Below are positions 7,183 through 13,877 of a DNA stretch of 18,160 nucleotides, one piece after another. The stretch's first letter is position 1. Every line of letters starts with the position of its first letter. The position numbers and the translations under genes are program-made. The stretch lies in contig JBHHXR010000040.1 in the NCBI GenBank assembly GCA_046757205.1, forward strand, positions 1 to 18,160, in the 5' to 3' direction. Below the pieces are notes generated by a model, which searched no databases, was not told the DNA's origin, and saw only the letters and a program-made list of their open reading frames with translations. Source of the DNA: JBHHXR01 sp046757205 (GTDB lineage: Bacteria > Pseudomonadota > Alphaproteobacteria > Rhodobacterales > Rhodobacteraceae).

Positions 7183-8811
7183 TCAGTCGGCAACCTTGTA
7201 GAGGTTTTTCGAGTACCAGTTCTGCTCCACGTTGTTCACCGGCCAGTTCTTCAGCTTCGGATTGAGCATGTAGACACCGGCATAGTGGTAGATCGGGATC
7301 ACCGGCATTTCGTCGGCGAGGATCTGTTCGACGCGGGTGTAGTTCTTCGACGGGTCGGCCATGGTCTTGGCCGAGGCCATCAACTCGTCAACCTCCGCAT
7401 TCGAGTACTTGCCGTCATTGTAGCCGGAAGCCGAGGATACCAGATCGAGGAATGTCGAAGCCTCGTTGTAGTCCCCGCACCATGCGCCGCGTGCGAGCTG
7501 GAAGTCCTGCTTGCCGCGCACGTCGAGGAAGGTCTTCCACTCCATGTTCTCCAGCGTCGCCTTGACACCCAGCTTCTGCTTCCACATCTGCGACATCGCG
7601 ATGGCGATCTTCTTGTGCGATTCCGAAGTGTTGTACAGCATCTTGAATTCAAGCGGATTGTCCGGGCCGTAACCGGCCTCGGCCAAGAGCTCCTTCGCCT
7701 TCGCGTCGCGCTCGGCCTGCGACATCACCGCATATTCCACTTCGGGCACCTCGAAATTCGCGGTCGCGCCCGGCGTGAACGTATAGGCCTGGAACTGGCC
7801 GCCCTGCAGGATGTTGTCGGTGATGACCTTGCGGTCGACGGCGTACGACAATGCCTTGCGGACCCTCACGTCCTTGAACGCTTCCGGTCCCGAATCCGAC
7901 AGATTGAAGGTGTAGTAATAGTTGCACAGACGCGGGAACGAAATGGCGTCTTCGGGGTGCTCCTTCATCATGTTCGGGAACTGCCCGGCCGGAACTTCGG
8001 TGCGGTCCAACTCGCCCGCCAGATAACGGGTAAGCGCGACGTTCTCGTCGTTGATGACCAGCGCAACCACCTTGTCGATGATCGTGTGCTCGTTGTCCCA
8101 GTAGAGCGGGTTGCGTTCACGTACCGACCGTTCCTGCGGCACGTGCTCGGTCAGCACGTAGGCGCCGTTGGAAACGATGTTGCCCGGTTTCGTCCACTCG
8201 GCGCCGTACTTGTCGATGACCCATTTGGGCGTCGGGAAGGTCGTCGCGTGCGTCGTCATCAGCGGGAAATAGGGAAGTGGCGCGGAAAGCGTCACCTTCA
8301 GCGTGCGGTCGTCCACCGCCTCGACGCCAAGCTCGGTTGTCGCCATTTCGCCCTTTTCGATGGCGCCGACGTTCTTCAGCGACATCAGATCCATGAACCA
8401 TGCGTAGGGCGATGCCGTCGCCGGGTCCGCCGCGCGACGCCAGGCATAGACGAAGTCACCGGCGGTAACCGGCGTGCCGTCCGACCATTTTGCGTTGTCG
8501 CGAAGGTGGAAGGTGTAGACCGTGTTGCCCTCGCTGGCCTCATAGCCGGTCGCGACGCCCGGCACGAGATTGCCGTTCTCGTCCTGGTTCATCAGCCCTT
8601 CGAACAGGTCGCGAACGATTTCCGAGCCGCTAACGTCCTCCACAATCTGCGGGTCTACCGAACTGTGCTCATCCAAAACCCGGTAGGTGAACGTCTGATC
8701 GTCCGCCAACGGCTCGCCCGTCACCGGGTGGGTGCCGGCGGCCAGCGCCGGTACCGAAACCATGGCGGCGGCAAAGAGCCCTGCTGCCATAAATGTCGAT
8801 ATTCTTTTCAT
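7183..8811 (-). CDS. oppA: Oligopeptide-binding periplasmic protein OppA
   Basis: The 542-residue product is the substrate-binding protein (SBP_bac_5 family) of the oligopeptide importer. A Sec signal peptide covers about residues 1-25 (MKRIS, hydrophobic core, VPALAA) with no lipobox cysteine, so it should be soluble in the periplasm. The body matches enteric OppA closely: FHLRDNAKWSDGTPVTAGDF (about 101-120), NASPYAW-like ATASPYAW, LYNTSESHKKIAIA and GAWCGDYNEASTFLD. Asp447 in CGDYNE corresponds to the aspartate that binds the peptide N-terminus, and Cys296 and Cys445 correspond to the conserved disulfide. The ATG at 8811 has GGGGA 7 bases upstream. It is the first gene of oppABCDF. Confidence 0.97.
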   Translation of the reverse strand: MKRISTFMAAGLFAAAMVSVPALAAGTHPVTGEPLADDQTFTYRVLDEHSSVDPQIVEDVSGSEIVRDLFEGLMNQDENGNLVPGVATGYEASEGNTVYTFHLRDNAKWSDGTPVTAGDFVYAWRRAADPATASPYAWFMDLMSLKNVGAIEKGEMATTELGVEAVDDRTLKVTLSAPLPYFPLMTTHATTFPTPKWVIDKYGAEWTKPGNIVSNGAYVLTEHVPQERSVRERNPLYWDNEHTIIDKVVALVINDENVALTRYLAGELDRTEVPAGQFPNMMKEHPEDAISFPRLCNYYYTFNLSDSGPEAFKDVRVRKALSYAVDRKVITDNILQGGQFQAYTFTPGATANFEVPEVEYAVMSQAERDAKAKELLAEAGYGPDNPLEFKMLYNTSESHKKIAIAMSQMWKQKLGVKATLENMEWKTFLDVRGKQDFQLARGAWCGDYNEASTFLDLVSSASGYNDGKYSNAEVDELMASAKTMADPSKNYTRVEQILADEMPVIPIYHYAGVYMLNPKLKNWPVNNVEQNWYSKNLYKVAD

Positions 8812-8851
8812 GAGATTCCCCAGTTTTCTTCGAGCCCTTCGCGGGTTTTGC

Positions 8852-8863
8852 CAGCACGTGCTG
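8852..8863. promoter_or_regulatory. Perfect 12-bp palindrome CAGCACGTGCTG in oppA leader
   Basis: The 12 bases are their own reverse complement, have no loop and lie about 41-52 bp upstream of the oppA ATG. A gapless palindrome suits a dimeric DNA-binding protein better than an RNA hairpin. The regulator is unknown. Confidence 0.35.
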
Positions 8864-8950
8864 TCGCTGGCCGGAACGTGGCGCGGGCACCGCCGGTGAA
8901 ATTCGCATGAGAAGGCCTAAGCTACAATGTTTTTGTTCGTTGGCCATATC

Positions 8951-8965
8951 CTGACGCCGCGTCAG
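8951..8965. promoter_or_regulatory. 6-3-6 palindrome between oppA and rnd
   Basis: CTGACG and CGTCAG are perfect inverted arms around CCG. It sits beside the AT-rich part of the divergent spacer, about 90 bp upstream of the rnd start and 140 bp upstream of oppA, consistent with an operator. No factor can be named. Confidence 0.35.
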
Positions 8966-9051
8966 CGGACCTGCGGACGCCGGGACACGCTTTACGGCGG
9001 AAAGCGAAAATCGCAATGGCGCAGGCTCCCGGGGCAAGGTATAGCGATGCC

Positions 9052-10227
9052 ATGAAGACGATTACGACCACCGGCGATCTGGCCGCGTTCTGTTCCGAGT
9101 GTGCCTCCCAGCCCTATGTGACAGTCGACACCGAGTTCCTCCGCGAGCGGACTTATTATGCAAAACTGTGCCTCGTGCAGATCGCCCGTCCCGGCGAGGG
9201 TGACGAGACCGCTGTTCTCGTCGACACCCTGACGGATGGCCTCGACCTGGCGCCGCTGTACGATCTGTTCCGAAACCGCAATGTTACCAAGGTGTTTCAC
9301 GCCGCGCGCCAGGATCTGGAGATCTTCTTCGTCGATGGCGGCGTGATCCCCACGCCCTTCTTCGATACCCAGGTGGCAGCAATGGTCTGCGGGTTCGGTG
9401 ATCAGGTTGGCTACGAAACGCTGGTACGCAAGATCGCCCGGCAGTCGCTCGACAAGTCCTCGCGTTTCACCGACTGGAGCCGCCGGCCGCTCAGTGAAAA
9501 ACAGAAGGCCTACGCGCTGGCCGATGTCACGCATCTGCGCGAGATCTACGAATTCCTTGCCGCGAAGCTGGAAAAATCCGGACGCACCGCCTGGGTCGAG
9601 GAGGAACTGGCGGTCCTCACGAATCCCGAAACCTACGTAACCGAGCCGCGCGAGGCCTGGCTTCGCTTGAAGACCCGGACCAACTCCGGGCGCTTTCTTG
9701 CCGTTTTGCGGGAACTGGCGCAATTCCGCGAGGAACTTGCCCGCTCGCGCGACGTGCCGCGAAACAGGATCCTCAAGGACGACGCGCTGATGGAAATCGC
9801 CTCGCTGCGGCCGAAAACCATGGAGGAGCTGGGCAAGGCGCGCCTTGTCCTGCGCGAGGCCCGCAAAAACCCGATCGCAAAGGGCCTGCTGGAGGCGGTC
9901 GCCCGCGGCGAGGCGTGTCCGCGGGAGGAATTGCCGGTCCCGCCGGACACGCGTTCCCGAAGAGGCAACGCGAACGGCCTGTCGGACCTTCTGCGTGTCC
10001 TTCTGAAGGCGAAATCAGAAGAGGCTGACGTCGCCCAAAAACTTATCGCTTCGGCATCGGAACTCGAACGGCTCGCGACCGAGGACGCGCCCGACGTTCC
10101 GGCACTGAAGGGTTGGCGGCGCGAGGTTTTCGGCCGCGACGCGCAACGGCTGAAGGCAGGAGAGATTGCCCTGTCGGCGGACGCGGGCACGGTACGGATT
10201 ATCGAGTTGCCACGCGCCGACGCGTGA
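9052..10227 (+). CDS. rnd: Ribonuclease D
   Basis: The 391-residue protein is a 3'-5' exoribonuclease of the DEDDy superfamily that trims the 3' ends of tRNA precursors and other stable RNAs. Exo motif I is DTEFLRE (Asp26, Glu28), motif II HAARQDLEIF (Asp88) and motif III YALADVTHL (Tyr154, Asp158). SRFTDWSRRPLSEKQ just before motif III is characteristic of RNase D. An HRDC domain occupies about 205-285, with a second more divergent helical region after it. The start at 9052 is preferred because MKTITTTGDLAAF matches the usual N-terminus. An in-frame ATG at 9016 would add 12 residues, and neither start has a strong ribosome site. Its stop abuts the convergent lipoprotein gene. Confidence 0.95.
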   Translation: MKTITTTGDLAAFCSECASQPYVTVDTEFLRERTYYAKLCLVQIARPGEGDETAVLVDTLTDGLDLAPLYDLFRNRNVTKVFHAARQDLEIFFVDGGVIPTPFFDTQVAAMVCGFGDQVGYETLVRKIARQSLDKSSRFTDWSRRPLSEKQKAYALADVTHLREIYEFLAAKLEKSGRTAWVEEELAVLTNPETYVTEPREAWLRLKTRTNSGRFLAVLRELAQFREELARSRDVPRNRILKDDALMEIASLRPKTMEELGKARLVLREARKNPIAKGLLEAVARGEACPREELPVPPDTRSRRGNANGLSDLLRVLLKAKSEEADVAQKLIASASELERLATEDAPDVPALKGWRREVFGRDAQRLKAGEIALSADAGTVRIIELPRADA

Positions 10228-10662
10228 TCAGCGCCCCCGCAGCCGCAGCTTCCGGTTGCCGGAGATGATTTCGATCGTCCGGATCCCCTTCATCTCCTTG
10301 AAACTCAGAACGCGGGCGACCAGCAGACGACGGCTTCGCGGCGGACCCTGCGGCGTGGCGAACGCCGGCGGGATGGCCCGAATCTGGAACCTGATGGTGG
10401 AACCCTCGGCGCCAACGGCTACCAGGCTGGCGCCATGATACCCCTGACGCGGTGCGATGCCGGTGGCGCGCAGGATCATGCCGTCGGCGACCGGTTCCAG
10501 CTTGGCGTCGGTAACGTCGGGCAACAGTTGCGTCGGATCGACGACGGCAGCCTTGCTCTTCTTGGCGTCATCGCCAATTCCGAGAAACGGGATGTTCGGC
10601 ATCTTGAACGCACAGCCGGCCAGCACGGTGCATGCCACAAAAAATACAATCCAACGCTTCAT
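10228..10662 (-). CDS. Small conserved-looking lipoprotein of unknown function
   Basis: The 144-residue product begins MKRWIVFFVACTVLAGC, a lipoprotein signal peptide with lipobox LAGC and acylated Cys17. It should be anchored in the inner or outer membrane facing the periplasm. After a Pro/Gly-rich linker (about 18-40) there is a compact region rich in beta-type sequence (about 55-140) with TGIAPRQGYHGASLVAV and a basic C-terminus ending RKLRLRGR. I recognise no enzyme motif or named family. An upstream in-frame GTG at 10674 would add MRPV; the ATG is preferred, with AAGG about 12 bases upstream. It is convergent with rnd, stop codon against stop codon. Confidence 0.75.
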   Translation of the reverse strand: MKRWIVFFVACTVLAGCAFKMPNIPFLGIGDDAKKSKAAVVDPTQLLPDVTDAKLEPVADGMILRATGIAPRQGYHGASLVAVGAEGSTIRFQIRAIPPAFATPQGPPRSRRLLVARVLSFKEMKGIRTIEIISGNRKLRLRGR

Positions 10663-10938
10663 CACAGGCCGCACCCTTGCTAGTCCACCCTAGCCATAGC
10701 CTTGGAATTGCGCGATGAAAAGGGACATGTCACGGAGATGGCGAGTTCTCGGCCGGATGTTGTAACGCGCGATTCAGGCGCGGCGCGAGCGCCACCGCTT
10801 TCCGCGCGCGAGGGGCTGCAAGCGGTTTGTCGGCGATCCGCCGGTCGATGCGGCGGAGCGGCTCGAAGGGTTTTGATCCGGGTGGACCTCACCTATCTGA
10901 ATGCCTAATGAAGAACGAAAACTAAACGGAGTGCCGAA
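10663..10938. other. Divergent intergenic region, lipoprotein / sufE
   Basis: About 276 bp must hold promoters for the lipoprotein (minus) and the sufE operon (plus). Short open frames exist on both strands, but none has a recognisable product or good start. A 7-bp hairpin, TCCGCCG (10837-10843) and CGGCGGA (10851-10857), lies about 80 bp upstream of sufE. A weak promoter-like pair, TTGATC at 10873 and TATCTG at 10894, follows it. I looked for a cobalamin riboswitch core and did not find a credible B12 box. Confidence 0.35.
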
Positions 10939-11364
10939 TTGGACAGCGCCGCGTTTGAAGACATCGCCGAGGATTTCGAGTTCCTCGACGAGTGGGAAGA
11001 CCGCTATCGGTATGTGATCGAGTTGGGCAAGAAGATGCCGCCGCTCGATTCGTCGCTCAAGATCGGGCCAACGAAAGTCAACGGCTGCGCCAGCCAGGTG
11101 TGGATCGTGCCGAGGGTCGAGGGGAACGGGCCGTCGGCGGTGGTGTATTTCGATGGCGACAGCGACGCCATTATCGTGCGCGGGCTGATCGCCGTCCTGA
11201 GGACGCTGTTCAGCGGAAAGACCGCCGCCGAAATCTTGCGCACCGATGCATTGGCCGAACTCGGCCGCCTCGGTCTCGACCAGCATCTTTCCGCCCAGCG
11301 CTCCAACGGGCTGCGCGCGATGATCGCGCGGATACGCGGGATTGCCGAAACTCTTGCCGCCTGA
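10939..11364 (+). CDS. sufE: Cysteine desulfuration protein SufE
   Basis: The 141-residue cytoplasmic protein accepts persulfide sulfur from the desulfurase SufS and passes it to the iron-sulfur assembly scaffold. The catalytic cysteine is Cys50 in KVNGCASQVW, the family signature. It is preceded by YVIELGKKMPPLD, and IVRGLIAVL follows at about 108-116. Length is standard. The start is a TTG at 10939 supported by CGGAG 7 bases upstream; no in-frame ATG gives a full N-terminus. It is the first gene of a probable four-gene unit, with the homocysteine methyltransferase ATG 10 bp after its stop. No sufS, sufBCD or iscU is in the window. Confidence 0.93.
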   Translation: MDSAAFEDIAEDFEFLDEWEDRYRYVIELGKKMPPLDSSLKIGPTKVNGCASQVWIVPRVEGNGPSAVVYFDGDSDAIIVRGLIAVLRTLFSGKTAAEILRTDALAELGRLGLDQHLSAQRSNGLRAMIARIRGIAETLAA

Positions 11365-11374
11365 GGAGGGCGCC

Positions 11375-12391
11375 ATGGATCTTCTGTCCGAACTGCTTTC
11401 CGAAAGGGAATGGATCCTCGGCGACGGCGCGACGGGAACCAACCTGTTCGCCATGGGTCTGGAATCCGGCGAGGCGCCCGAGCTGTGGAATTCGGACCGG
11501 CCCGACAATGTACGGAAGCTGTATGACGGTTCCATCGGCGCCGGTTCCGATATCTTTCTTACCAACAGTTTTGGCGGCAATGCCGCCCGCCTGCGCCTGC
11601 ACGACGCGCAGGACCGGGTCGCGGAACTCAACCGGATCGCCGCCGAGATCGGCCGCGAGGCGGCCGACGCCTCGGGCCGGCAGGTCGTCGTCGCCGGGTC
11701 GATCGGGCCGACCGGCGAAATCATGGTGCCGATGGGCACTTTGACCCGTGAAACCGCCGTTGAAATGTTCGAGGAACAGGCACGCGCCTTGCTGCAGGGC
11801 GGTGTCGATGTGTTGTGGGTCGAGACGATTTCTTCGCCCGATGAATTCCGGGCGGCGGCCGAGGCGGTGGCCAACACCGGTGCTCCCTGGTGCGGGACCA
11901 TGAGTTTCGACACGGCCGGGCGCACGATGATGGGCCTGACTTCCGTCGCCATGGTCGAACTCGTCGCCGAGCTGCCGCACCAGCCGGTCGCTTTCGGCGC
12001 CAATTGCGGTGTCGGCGCAGCCGATCTGTTGCGCACGATACTCGGATTTGCCTCGGTGCCGGCGGAGCTGCCGATCATCGGCAAGGGCAATGCCGGCATT
12101 CCCAAGTTCGTCGACGGCCACATCCACTACGACGGCACGCCGGAACTGATGGCGGAATACGCGGTTATGGCGCGCGACGCCGGGGCCCGGATTATCGGCG
12201 GGTGCTGCGGCACGCAGCCCGAACACATCGCGATGATGCGCGCCGCGCTGGAAAGCCGCCCGAAGGGTCCGCCGCCCACGCCGGTCGAGATCCAGACGGT
12301 TTTGGGGCCGTTTTCTTCACCGGCCGACGGCACCGGCGAAGGGGCACCGGCGCCCCGCCCGCGTCGCCGGCGGCGCGGCCAAGGTCGGTAA
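11375..12391 (+). CDS. Homocysteine S-methyltransferase (zinc-type, BHMT/MetH N-terminal family)
   Basis: The 338-residue protein has the (beta/alpha)8 homocysteine S-methyltransferase fold that moves a methyl group onto homocysteine to make methionine. The N-terminal LGDGATGTNL (15-24) and the three zinc-binding cysteines are present: Cys211 in GANCGVG, Cys277 and Cys278 in GGCCGT. The fold ends near residue 300; a proline-rich linker and an arginine-rich tail (RPRRRRRGQGR) follow. The ATG at 11375 has GAGGAGGG just upstream, right after sufE. The next gene is a B12-binding protein, so the methyl donor is more probably methylcobalamin on that protein than betaine directly. The pair then corresponds to two modules of a split methionine synthase. 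Assignment as a betaine-specific enzyme cannot be excluded. Confidence 0.9.
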   Translation: MDLLSELLSEREWILGDGATGTNLFAMGLESGEAPELWNSDRPDNVRKLYDGSIGAGSDIFLTNSFGGNAARLRLHDAQDRVAELNRIAAEIGREAADASGRQVVVAGSIGPTGEIMVPMGTLTRETAVEMFEEQARALLQGGVDVLWVETISSPDEFRAAAEAVANTGAPWCGTMSFDTAGRTMMGLTSVAMVELVAELPHQPVAFGANCGVGAADLLRTILGFASVPAELPIIGKGNAGIPKFVDGHIHYDGTPELMAEYAVMARDAGARIIGGCCGTQPEHIAMMRAALESRPKGPPPTPVEIQTVLGPFSSPADGTGEGAPAPRPRRRRRGQGR

Positions 12392-12442
12392 GCGGCACGT
12401 TCACGTCGTATCCTGCGAAGAAAATCGGCGGTGATCTGCCAA

Positions 12443-12472
12443 ACACCGGATATTGTGCGAAGATGCCGGTGT
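12443..12472 (+). repeat. Inverted repeat upstream of corrinoid protein gene
   Basis: ACACCGG (12443-12449) and CCGGTGT (12466-12472) can pair as a 7-bp stem with a 16-base loop in the 103-bp gap between the methyltransferase and the corrinoid protein. It ends about 22 bp before the ATG and could modulate translation or be an operator. Evidence is limited to the complementarity. Confidence 0.25.
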
Positions 12473-12494
12473 CGGTTGAGCGAGGAAAGCGGTG

Positions 12495-13199
12495 ATGGCC
12501 GAGGAAGAAGACGATATCGTTCTGAGCGAGCTTGACGACGACGAGCTTGTCCTGCAGATGCATGACGACCTCTACGACGGTCTCCGGGAGGAGATCGTGG
12601 AGGGCGTCAACATCCTGCTGGAACGCGGCTGGCAACCCTACGACGTGCTGACCAGGGCGCTGGTCGAGGGAATGCGCATCGTCGGCGTCGACTTCCGCGA
12701 CGGCATCCTGTTCGTGCCCGAGGTTCTGTTGGCCGCCAACGCCATGAAGGGCGGCATGTCCATCCTCAAACCGCTTCTGGCCGAAACCGGCGCACCGCGC
12801 CTGGGAAAGATGGTGATCGGTACGGTAAAGGGCGACATCCACGACATCGGCAAGAATCTCGTCTCGATGATGATGGAGGGTGCCGGTTTCGAGGTGAAGG
12901 ATCTCGGCATTAACAACCCGGTGGAGAATTACATCGAGGGTCTGGTGGTGGAAAACGCCGACATCCTGGGCATGTCGGCGCTGCTGACCACCACCATGCC
13001 GTACATGAAAGTCGTCATCGACACGCTGATAGAAAAGGGCATGCGCGAGGATTATGTGGTCCTCGTCGGCGGCGCCCCGCTCAACGAGGAATTCAGCAAG
13101 GCGATCGGTGCGGATGCCTATTGCCGCGACGCCGCCGTCGCAGTGGAAACCGCCAAGGACTTCATGACCAGAAAACACAACCGGCTTGCCGCCGGCTGA
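12495..13199 (+). CDS. B12-binding corrinoid protein (MetH-module / MtbC-like)
   Basis: The 234-residue cytoplasmic protein carries a cobalamin cofactor that shuttles methyl groups between methyltransferases. After an acidic N-terminus (MAEEEDDIVLSELDDDELV) comes the four-helix cap (about 20-100) with GVDFRDGILFVPEVLLAANAMKGG. A Rossmann-like B12-binding domain follows: IGTVKGDIHDIGKN (109-121) gives the DxHxxG motif with His116 as lower cobalt ligand, SALLTTTM lies at 161-168 and VGGAPLN at 191-197. The ATG at 12495 has AGGA 8 bases upstream; a GTG immediately before it is the alternative. There is no reactivation domain, zinc site or folate-binding domain, so it depends on partner proteins. 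The upstream homocysteine methyltransferase is the natural acceptor partner. Confidence 0.93.
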   Translation: MAEEEDDIVLSELDDDELVLQMHDDLYDGLREEIVEGVNILLERGWQPYDVLTRALVEGMRIVGVDFRDGILFVPEVLLAANAMKGGMSILKPLLAETGAPRLGKMVIGTVKGDIHDIGKNLVSMMMEGAGFEVKDLGINNPVENYIEGLVVENADILGMSALLTTTMPYMKVVIDTLIEKGMREDYVVLVGGAPLNEEFSKAIGADAYCRDAAVAVETAKDFMTRKHNRLAAG

Positions 13200-13217
13200 C
13201 GTGGCGGTTCTCCCGGG

Positions 13218-13877
13218 ATGGACCTCGACGACCGCGCCTTGACCGAAACCGGCCTGCCGGCACCGGCCGGGGCGGCGCCGGACGGCATCCTTGTCATTGC
13301 CTGCGGCGCGCTGGCGCGGGAAATCCTGGCACTCACCCGTGCCAATAACTGGCGTCACGTCACGCTGCAGTGCCTTCCGGCGAAATACCACCTTTACCCC
13401 GAAAGAATTCCGGTTGAGGTGGAAAGGACGGTCCTGAACAGCAGAGGTTCGTTCAGGGAGATCTTCGTGGCTTATGCCGACTGCGGCACCGGCGGCCTGC
13501 TGCAGGCGAAATGCGCCGAACTCGGCGTGAAAATGATCGCCGGACCGCATTGCTACAGTTTTTTTGATGGCAACGAGCGTTTCACCGCGCGCGGCGATGA
13601 AGAGATGCGCGCCTTCTACCTGACGGACTTTCTGGTCCGCCAGTTCGACGCTTTCGTCTGGAAGCCCATGGGACTGGATCGCCATCCGGAACTGCGCGAC
13701 ACGTATTTCGGCAACTACACTACCCTGGTCTATCTCGCGCAGACGGAAAACCCGGCGCTCGACGCGCTTGCAGAAGCCGCCGCCACGCGGCTCGGGCTTG
13801 CCTACCGGCGGCGTTTCACGGGGTTTGGCGATCTGGCGGCGGAGCTATCGGCGCTGGCTGCGGCACCTCAGACGTAG
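13218..13877 (+). CDS. DUF1638 family protein, cysteine-rich, linked to corrinoid methyltransferase
   Basis: The 219-residue cytoplasmic protein belongs to DUF1638, whose function is not established as far as I know. Recognisable pieces are ILVIACGALAREI (24-36), LPAKYHLYPERI (53-64), YADCGTGG (86-93) and GPHCYSFFDG (109-118). Cysteines fall at 29, 52, 89, 99 and 112, several inside the best conserved motifs, which would suit metal or cofactor binding. It starts 18 bp after the corrinoid gene, so co-transcription is likely; the ribosome site is poor. Its last 10 bp overlap dctD on the other strand. DUF1638 genes commonly accompany corrinoid methyltransferase genes, so a role in that methyl-transfer system is a reasonable inference, but the activity is unknown. 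Confidence 0.85.
   Translation: MDLDDRALTETGLPAPAGAAPDGILVIACGALAREILALTRANNWRHVTLQCLPAKYHLYPERIPVEVERTVLNSRGSFREIFVAYADCGTGGLLQAKCAELGVKMIAGPHCYSFFDGNERFTARGDEEMRAFYLTDFLVRQFDAFVWKPMGLDRHPELRDTYFGNYTTLVYLAQTENPALDALAEAAATRLGLAYRRRFTGFGDLAAELSALAAAPQT

Larger units (their letters stand above)
8812..9051. other. Divergent intergenic region, oppA / rnd
   Basis: These 240 bp carry the promoters of the opp operon (minus) and rnd (plus). Two perfect palindromes stand out: CAGCACGTGCTG at 8852-8863, inside the presumed oppA leader, and CTGACG-CCG-CGTCAG at 8951-8965. The stretch around 8918-8950 is locally AT-rich and is the best place for promoter elements, though I cannot assign boxes confidently. 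No small gene is supported. Confidence 0.4.

Noticed and set aside
7099..8910. 603-codon plus-strand open frame
   Set aside because: It is the reverse-strand shadow of oppA, which matches OppA through its whole length.
10680..10908. Short open frames on both strands upstream of sufE
   Set aside because: They have no recognisable product or good start, and their Arg/Ala-rich composition is expected of random GC-rich frames.
10675..10938. Cobalamin or SAM riboswitch upstream of the B12-linked operon
   Set aside because: GCGCCACCGC at about 10788-10797 only loosely resembles a B12 box and the other conserved cores are absent; no SAM-II core was found.
12192..13685. 497-codon minus-strand open frame
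   Set aside because: It lies antisense to the corrinoid and DUF1638 genes, is rich in His, Arg, Asp and Gln as expected of antisense GC-rich frames, and shows no family motif.
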